64,000 bases of DNA from Owenia fusiformis (lineage: Eukaryota; Annelida; Polychaeta; Sabellida; Oweniidae), in the NCBI GenBank assembly GCA_903813345.2, contig CAIIXF020000008.1, positions 567,341 through 631,340 on the forward strand, read 5' to 3'. The translations under genes were made by a program, and so were the position numbers. Below the pieces are notes generated by a model, which was not told the origin of the DNA, did no database searches, and saw nothing but the letters and a program-made list of their open reading frames with translations. Below are positions 56,201-64,000 of this stretch, in pieces; the stretch's first letter is position 1; each line of letters begins with the position of its first letter.

Positions 56201-58640
56201 AACCTACAACAGTTTGTTTTCCAAAGTCCACTTATTTACTGTTGTCTAAAAGAACACCTATAGTCTTATGTATCAGAAACACAAACACACAAACAGAAAA
56301 ACATGAATTCAAGTGTCTATTAACCCCTGTGTATATTCATGGTGACATTTTTTACAAGTTTAACCACTAAAGTGTGTGTGTGATATGTGTGACCTTGTAA
56401 TATGATATGTGTCGTGTGCAAGATACCAGGGATTTGTTGACAATAGTAACCAGTACATTGAAACCTGTGTCATGTGAACAGCATTAAACTGTTTCAAGTC
56501 TTTGTCTTTCTACTGGTGGGAAGGGGGTGGACTTGAAATATTCCAAAAATTAACTTTTTTGTTTGTCTAAGAATGGAGCCAAAGGAAAAAAATTTGAGAA
56601 AGGTTAATATAATGAAAACATTCTATAAACTGTTGGTAGTTTAGCATTTTGAACCCAGAATAACTTTGATTCTTTGATAAGAGGAAATATAATTCCTTAA
56701 TTGAAACACATTTAAATCAGCCCCCTCCCCTTCCCATAACAACTCTAATTGTAATGGTAAAATAGATAAAATTTTCTGTAGAATAAGTCAGTAGATTCTA
56801 ATCACTAAGACAAGCTGACAAAAAAGCACCAATAAATCGTATATTTCACTAATCACTCCTCACTGTTTGTGAGCCAGTGAAAGCATCAGGAGAGACCAAT
56901 GGTGGAGCTGATGAAAAGCACACCTCTTCTGTTTGAAGTGCCTGGGCCCCTGGGCTACTGGGGGTTAACCTTTCATGGTTCAACGCAATCACCTGATAGA
57001 AGATATCTCTCTCATGACAACTGATTAAAAGATAACCCATCGTAATTAATATAGATTGTGAAAGTATGGCTTTTGATGGATCTCTGCAAGTGGAATATAG
57101 TTAGCTTGATGATAGAGTTAAATATGGGGCTGGAATTTTGAAATATTTTCTGGGTGAGACACCAACCCCAAGATATTATTGACCAAGACCCAAGTTGTTA
57201 GATCAAGGTTTTTGAGCATGGTAACCATGGTAATACATCACTGAGAGATTTCCAATATGTAGATCACCTATGTGTTAGATCACCTTGGTGATAATCACCA
57301 AAGTATCATCATCATGTTAGATCACCAGTTTACTAAGGGAGAAAGTCTGCTGCAAAAATATTAAAGCAATATTATCATTTTAGAAGGTTCATGTAGTGTT
57401 TTACTTGAATTTTAAATCATATACCTCTTTTTATTATCTCACTTGAATGTATTTTCCAGAAGATATTCTATTTCATTATATTTTTGTAAATAAAACTTAA
57501 TTTTTGTAAATAAAACTTTCCAGTGATAAATTACAGTACTAGACTGTAACATGTAGTCTCCAATATCAGAATATAATAAATGAATAAAAAATATTAAATG
57601 CTATGTTTGTTAAAAGATCTAATCTGAAACATTGTGTTGGCAGGTGGAAATCATTCATTGATCAGCATTGATTTAACTGATCACAGATTTGCGTTAAGAT
57701 CCAGTAATTTACCACCTCTCCCCCCTCCCTGGGATCTGCACCTTGCATGGGTTTTATGGATGAACTACATTGCATGTAGTATTCACCTATGTTGTAGTTA
57801 AGTATCAGGCATGTGTTCTAAACTATCATAAGATGATCAAAGTAGTTGGTTAATTGGTTGTTAATTACCCCATGTAATCACCTTATAGCAAGACAGTTGC
57901 AGATAGATGAACACTACTATCTTATTCACATTCAACTCTCATAGGACATCAACTCTTGCAAGTTAACAAAAATTGATGTATTTTTAAGTGAGTGTATCCT
58001 ATTAATGAAAGAGAGTTTTGGATGCAAAAAACTTCAAAACACTTACTATCTTAGAAAAATCATAAACATTCTTTAATTCCCAAATGATGGGACAAAACAT
58101 GATTTTTGTGTTTTTGATTACTGTAATGGGGAGGGGGTTGCTTCAATGACTATAATTACCTGAAGAAAAGGTTTAATTGTCTTAATTAACCTATGGGTTT
58201 ATAATGCGATAATTGATATAAGATGATGATAGAGATTGAATCACTCTTTCAAAGGTTATCTCAAGAAAGTGATTGCTTATTGAACATGCTTGAGGATCTG
58301 TTGAGAAATCAGATCAGTTGATTACATGATTCCCCTCTTATAATTAGGGATAATTATCTGTGCACTACAGGTACTTTCTCTTATATCTCATGTTATCAGT
58401 GAGCATCTCCTCGTTTGATATACATGGCTAAATTGGCTATTATGGCTAGTTTACTTCTTTGTAATTAAATCTCTTTAACAATAATCAGATTGTAGATAAC
58501 TTAATGTTATTTAGGGATGGGAGAAGGTTGGGAGGAGTACAAATTATACATTTACCCATACCATTATTAGTGAATCTGATATATAGTTAGATATAGTATC
58601 AGCACATGTGAGTTTGTATGTTATGTCTGTTACGCAGTTA
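53286..58640. other. Intergenic AT-rich stretch, no gene supported
   Basis: Short frames only, none with a recognisable domain. A tandem duplication of a ~34-base unit (ATATGATTGAGATTAAGACA) lies at 55415-55475. GCATGGTAACCATGG at about 57217 is a small palindrome. An inverted copy of the dispersed TTTATTCCTTGC repeat lies at about 54610-54665. TTTTTGTAAATAAAACTT is duplicated at about 57483 and 57502. Confidence 0.5.
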
Positions 58641-58649
58641 ACACAATAC

Positions 58650-59262
58650 AAAAATATGTCATATTCCGCAACGAATATGGCATATTCAGTTGCGGTGTAT
58701 GACAGATTTACCTGCGGTGTATGGCATACACACTAACCAATGAGAATGTGATACTGAAGTCCGCAATTGTCAATTGCATCAATTGAACGAACAAGTAAAA
58801 CGTTATAATTAAATTATTATTATAAACTGAATCAACAGTACTGTGTATCGAATATATTAACTTAGCAGAAGTATCAGTCACCAATCTTGCGTAATAAACT
58901 TACTCAATCAATCCAGGATTCATATATTAGTACTCGACGCACTAACTATATTGGTAATCCAGCGTAGTTTTACATTTAGAGTCGATTCTCGCAACCAATC
59001 AAATCAAGGCTTTGTGTATCACGTTTTCACCTGCGGTATATGTCATATTCACCCGCGGTATATGGCATATTCCGCAAGTTAGTATGACATATTCCGCAGG
59101 TGAGTATCGGGTATTCACTGAAATCAATGTATCGCATATTCACTGCGGAATATCGCATTCTCACCTGTGGAATATGCCATATACCGCAGGTGAGTATGGC
59201 ATATTCAACCGTATCACAAATACCGTGCAACCATGAATGTATGCCATATACCGTGTAACAAT
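58650..59262. repeat. Cluster of short inverted modules (TATGGCATATTC / CCGCAGGTGA)
   Basis: Words such as GTATATGGCATATTC, ATGACATATTCCGC, ACCTGCGGTATATG and CCGCAGGTGAGTATGGCATA recur more than a dozen times in alternating orientation. They occur at 58655-58740 and densely at 59022-59255, with about 280 bases of ordinary sequence between. Because the modules are inverted copies, frames stay open on both strands (74 residues plus, 67 residues minus); neither is a gene. No target duplication was seen and the class is unknown. Confidence 0.8.
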
Positions 59263-62200
59263 GTCAGTGACATTTTATTTGCCTGCTTTGGATTAAGTCT
59301 TATTTTGTGTTATTGCCCCTTGTGAATCATAACCATATTATTAGGTGCTATTAGGTTTTTTACACTTTTTGTTTACTTCTGGTTCATTCCAACAATGTGT
59401 GACTGTTTTGGTCCTTTTAACTTCTTTGCCCCTTTTCTCTCAAATATACTCTCAGAGCCATCTTTATTATTGATTGGGCAAATGTGGAACTAACTCTGTT
59501 TTTAAAACATCAGCAAAGAAAGATCCTTCCAGAGAAGAAATTTAATGATTTTCCCAAATCAAGGACTGAAGTCCATGCCTAAATCATTGGGAATATTGTG
59601 ATCTCTAAATCATCATGGGTTAGACATGGGAGTTGATGCTTTGATGTAGGTATGTTCTCATGGGTACTGCAACAGATTGCTCCATTTAGCAGCTTCAAAC
59701 CCACCTTCCCTTCTGTGTTTAAATTGTTTTGATACTTTACCATCAATATTTTGACACACTGGTGAAATCTTCTCAAATTATTGACAAATGATTGGATATA
59801 GGATTAAGTGAATCATGAACCTTCCCAGTTTCACATGGAAACTAATGGGACCCTTGCACGGTCATGTTTCAATTCTGGTTTCTAAAGTGGTCGTAAGTAG
59901 TAGAGAAAATTAGGAATCTGGGACACAACCAAAATACCAGATCAGCTTGATTAACTGCATATGTTATTTTGGTGATTTTTGAAGATTGTAGTGGTCAAAA
60001 TACATAGACAAATGAAGCATGTGTCTATGATAAGTAAGATTCATGGGAACGGTTGATCACTGCTTGATTAGAAATGGGTGTTTACTTTTAGAGAGAAGAC
60101 ATTTGAGACTATTTTTATGAAACAGGTCCCAAATCTGTCTGGGGAGAAGATATTGTTTTTACACAATAGCAGAAAGGCTTGCCCTAATTTGAAGAGACGA
60201 AGAAAGCACAAGGGGCAAAAGATGCAAAACTGAATATTTGAATAAAACTGAATAATTTTTAGAAATGTAACATTGAATTCAAGAGCATGGTTATATTATT
60301 ATTTATTGTAATTAGGTATTAGGGTATGGTAGAAATAATTGAATGGGCATGTGGATACGGTTCATAATGTGGTTCACCAATGGACATCAGGTTGTACACA
60401 TGGGGCAAATCACCTATATTGTTTAAATCAAATGTATATTTATGTTCTTGGCAACTCTCAGTTAATAGCTTCCACCTTTTACGCTTGCCTCCTTGTAGTC
60501 ATGTATCTACCTTTAACGAGCTTCTCAAAAGCTATTTTCACACCTGGATAAATGTTGTCTTACACCTTTTCGTAGAAGCTGATTAGCGTAGTGGGATATT
60601 ATGTTGTTGGGTGTGCTGATATGTTGTTAGTAGCACATGGATTGCATCTCAGCCATACATGCTACTGGTGCTACTGGTTAATGGAATAAATGTGTTATGG
60701 TGCTTTCTTGTTTTATACTGTTTCATTTCTTTTAATCTTCATGTAATTTGTATTGGAGGATGCTGGGAATGACACATTGCATCCTGTGGTGATTTGGGTA
60801 GAGTCATTACCTCCTGTGGCATACTAAATATTTTAGTTCTTGCAGATGATTTTTGATACTTATGTAATGAGAAGAATATGCAATAAAATCATTTTTCCAA
60901 CACTAGAATTTTAAGCAAACGAGAGAAAATTTCCAGAAACTTTTCAAATTTTTTATCCTAGTCTTACATATTTTCAAATATTCCACAGTGAAATAATGCT
61001 TTATTATACCAGAGACATATAAAACATATTATATGACTCTGATTGTACTTGGAAAATAATTTATTTCCATGCATGAGGTATCAGACCAGATTAGAACCAA
61101 TCTTGTATTTTTAGATATTAAACAGAGTATTGATATTAAGAAATATTTGAAGAACATTTTGATTGATGGTTTTCCAATTAATCACGTTAATTAAGTAACA
61201 GCAAAGGTTATACTTTCCATGAATCTCAGGAGTGTAATAAAAATAATTATATAGATACTTCATCTAAAAATCGGTTAATGAAAATAGGTAGAATATTGAA
61301 ATATAGGGAAACATATTTTGATTGACAGTAACAACCACTCCCTAGCAACTAACATCAACAACTTCAACAACATAGCAACTGTATACTTGAAATAAATAGT
61401 TTCAAAATGCATCAAAAAACCTGTGCAATTTTACATTTTGATATAAAAATGATATTAAAAAATCTTGGATAGGTATTAAAATAAAAATTATCTGAAAGCT
61501 AATTAAAAGCTAATTGAATTATATAAATGTCATGTATCTATCTAATATGTCTTATTATTAAAGCTCCTATAAGTATACAAGTATCTTAAATAAACTTAGA
61601 TTGGTGAAAAGATAATATCATAATATTGGTTATCAACAAGTGACTGGCACTTCCTTGTTGATTTATTGATTTTTCTGCAATTGATTAATTAATTAGTTAA
61701 TAAGCCAATGATAAGTAGGATAAGAACAGTAAAATATCACCTGACCAAACTTTATTTTTAGGTTTTAGCCATGAATATAATCTGATAAGATAAAATATCA
61801 TGAGACAGTAGAAAGAGCATTGGTGGTGTAAAAGAAATTCTCATGTGTACAAGCAAGTTGCAGATGATGGTTTCCAGTTATTACTAATACAAAACAATAA
61901 ATTGAGCCAAAAATCATTTTTCTTGATCTGTCTCCTTCAAATTGACAAAAAAACTATTTTTCATGCACAAATCAAATTAATGATCTTATTTCCTCCAAAA
62001 TCACCATCAGTTATTCAAAAACATTTGAAAAATATTTACAAGAAGATATCTTTGCATCCCTGGAAAAAATGCTAGCCAAGTATCTTACATATAAACATTA
62101 AAGTGAAAAAATTGGAACAAATGTTGCTAGGCGCAAGCAATATATTATATTGGGTGTATATGTGACAAGATTGAGTAAGGAAAGACTGGATCAAAGAGCC

Positions 62201-64000
62201 AACGTCTGCTCAAAACGCATCACTACTCTTGCTTAATTTACACAATTTCTCTCTAAAATATGAATAAAAAGTATTATTTTCTTGCATTTTTATATGCTTT
62301 GACATGTTCACTATGTCTCTGTATACTTTATTCCTTGCTAATTCCTCTGTTTTTTCATTAATTTGAATTTTAAAACATGACCTAATGACAGTTTACCTGC
62401 TAGGAGAGCCTGTCTGAATTGCATGGAACCATGGCAGACCCTAGATAACACTTTGATCCTTTGCTAAGTGCCTCTTTCTGATGTTAAACAGTGCTAGGAT
62501 ATCAAAGTGCAATGAAAACCATCAGATGAAGACTACTTATTAAAGCTTTGTTTTTTCACTTTCTTTGTTGAGAAGTGTCCATGTATGTTTTATGTTCCAA
62601 AGACTTCACATACAGAACCTACATTGTGTATTATGGTGTTATTCTCTGGCTTGTGTTCATTTTGCAAACATGACATAACATACCTTTACTTTGGTGGATT
62701 AAGGCTGGGCTTTTTGAATTTTCATTATTCCATATTTACGGGCATTTGATCTACAATGTATCATAGAAGTAAATGAGGTTGTTTGTTTTCTCATAACTTG
62801 CCCAAATGCTTTCTTCTTGAACCTGTACTTTATTTTATAGTTGATCAATTTATGGCACCAATAGGTAATTTTCTGGATCTCTACTATCTTAGAAATGTAA
62901 CCAAATGACCCTTTAATTGTTTTATCTTGAATATAGAGTCTGATTGAAATTCTGGCTACTGGCCCTTATACTATCTGGTGAGAAAAAGTATTATCAGTTG
63001 AGGGACCATATCAAACCTTTGTTTCATTGTAAATGTTCAAAAATATTGGATAATATATATATATAATATATATAATTTACAATTTTTTTATATTCATCTT
63101 TGTAAATGGAATGCATTATATATATTAGAATAATCAGTCAGTTAGGGAGTATGGATGATTTGAGTTGTAGAGGATTCATCATTTCATTATTTTCATTGTT
63201 ATAGATATATTCATAGCCCTCACCCCCCCCCCTCCCCCGGCTCAAACCCTATGTCAGTGCCTCATCACACTGTTTAATGTGCGAATCTTTAAAGTGAAAA
63301 TTGTTCATTTACTTCATCTGTAACGAGTTACTAGTAGACTTTGTCTTTCTGGGTATGTGGAATAAATTCAAGCTTAAAAACTCATTGTTTCATCTCGGTT
63401 TGTGTTTTCTTCACAATGCTGGTTTTGCATGACCTCACACATTAGTCTCATGCCAACTGTAAATCTTGATATGTAATTTTATTGTATTGAGCTGTTCCCT
63501 TTTATGGGTTAACAAATCTTTCATGATAATACCACTGAAGATGAGTAATCTTCAGAATAATGTGATGTGGCGAATTTTCTCCACAAACGCCAAGCAACAG
63601 GTGCACTGCAAAACATATTGGCATTTTTCAAGCAGCATGAATTTGGGCGCTTAAAATTCTAAAGCAATTTTGAGGTTTTTGTTTTGAAACAAGTGAAATT
63701 CCCATTCTAACTCTTAGAAATATCTGCTTTATGTGAAACATTTGTAATTCTAGAGATGTATAAGTGTAGTTGACATTAGAAATTTGAATATGTTTTATTA
63801 CAAGTAAATGCAAAAACTGTAAAAAAGTAAATACACATTCATACATTCACACAGCACACTTCATCATTTCAAAAATAAGTTCAGAATTTTGACAATTTTA
63901 TCATATTATGTATGAATCAATGTAGAGTCAATTTAATGCTATGCTTATTTTAATATTCAGTTTATTATTCTATTATTGGTCATAGATTTCAAATTGGAGA
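59263..64000. other. Intergenic AT-rich stretch, no gene supported
   Basis: It contains an AT microsatellite at about 63050-63078, a poly-C tract at about 63222-63240, and a copy of the dispersed TTTATTCCTTGCTAATTCC repeat at 62255-62395. Short frames at 60339, 61845, 63466 and 63628 show no domain. Confidence 0.5.

Noticed and set aside
59012-59236. A 74-residue gene, with an antisense 67-residue gene
   Set aside because: Both frames are made of the same inverted modules; openness on both strands follows from the palindromic repeat.

Overview
This 64-kb window reads as gene-poor, AT-rich nuclear DNA from a marine-type invertebrate animal. Three things point that way: spliced metazoan exons with GT-AG borders, a cluster of intronless rhodopsin-class neuropeptide-like receptors, and dense small DNA transposons. 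Most open frames are short and lie in repeats. I cannot name the species; a hemichordate, amphioxus or mollusc would all fit.

Layout. 0-6.4 kb is repeats: a piggyBac-type MITE, two long tandem arrays headed by CGTC microsatellites, and a foldback element. 7.0-8.8 kb (minus) holds receptor copy 1, split in its last membrane helix by a 789-bp transposon. 9-19 kb is non-coding with several MITEs and a piggyBac transposase relic (12.9-13.2 kb). 19.2-23.7 kb (plus) holds a decayed, intron-containing pseudogene of mitochondrial ATP synthase subunit alpha, interrupted by MITEs. 25-29 kb is repeat debris and strong palindromes. 30.4-32.7 kb is a 5'-truncated LINE with reverse transcriptase and RNase H, inserted in a tandem repeat.

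34.9-36.5 kb (minus) is receptor copy 2, a pseudogene with a nonsense codon and a 797-bp insertion. 37.7-38.8 kb (minus) is receptor copy 3, intact, with an exact triple 14-residue repeat in its ectodomain. 40.1-47.6 kb (plus) carries the last three recognised exons of a HEAT-repeat gene, probably THADA. Its 5.9-kb final intron holds a large inverted repeat, a palindromic MITE and a fragment of a transposon-linked cysteine-rich protein. 47.6-64 kb holds the probable 3' UTR and a long stretch with no gene I can support, apart from MITEs, a second copy of a tandem array and an unusual cluster of short inverted modules (58.6-59.3 kb).

How it fits together. The receptor copies share coding sequence and, for copies 1 and 3, over 600 bp of upstream DNA, so they arose by segmental duplication. 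At least two of the three have since been broken by transposons. The window is a record of local gene duplication and decay driven by several families of short DNA transposons (piggyBac, mariner-like with TA targets, Harbinger-like with TAA targets, hAT-like).
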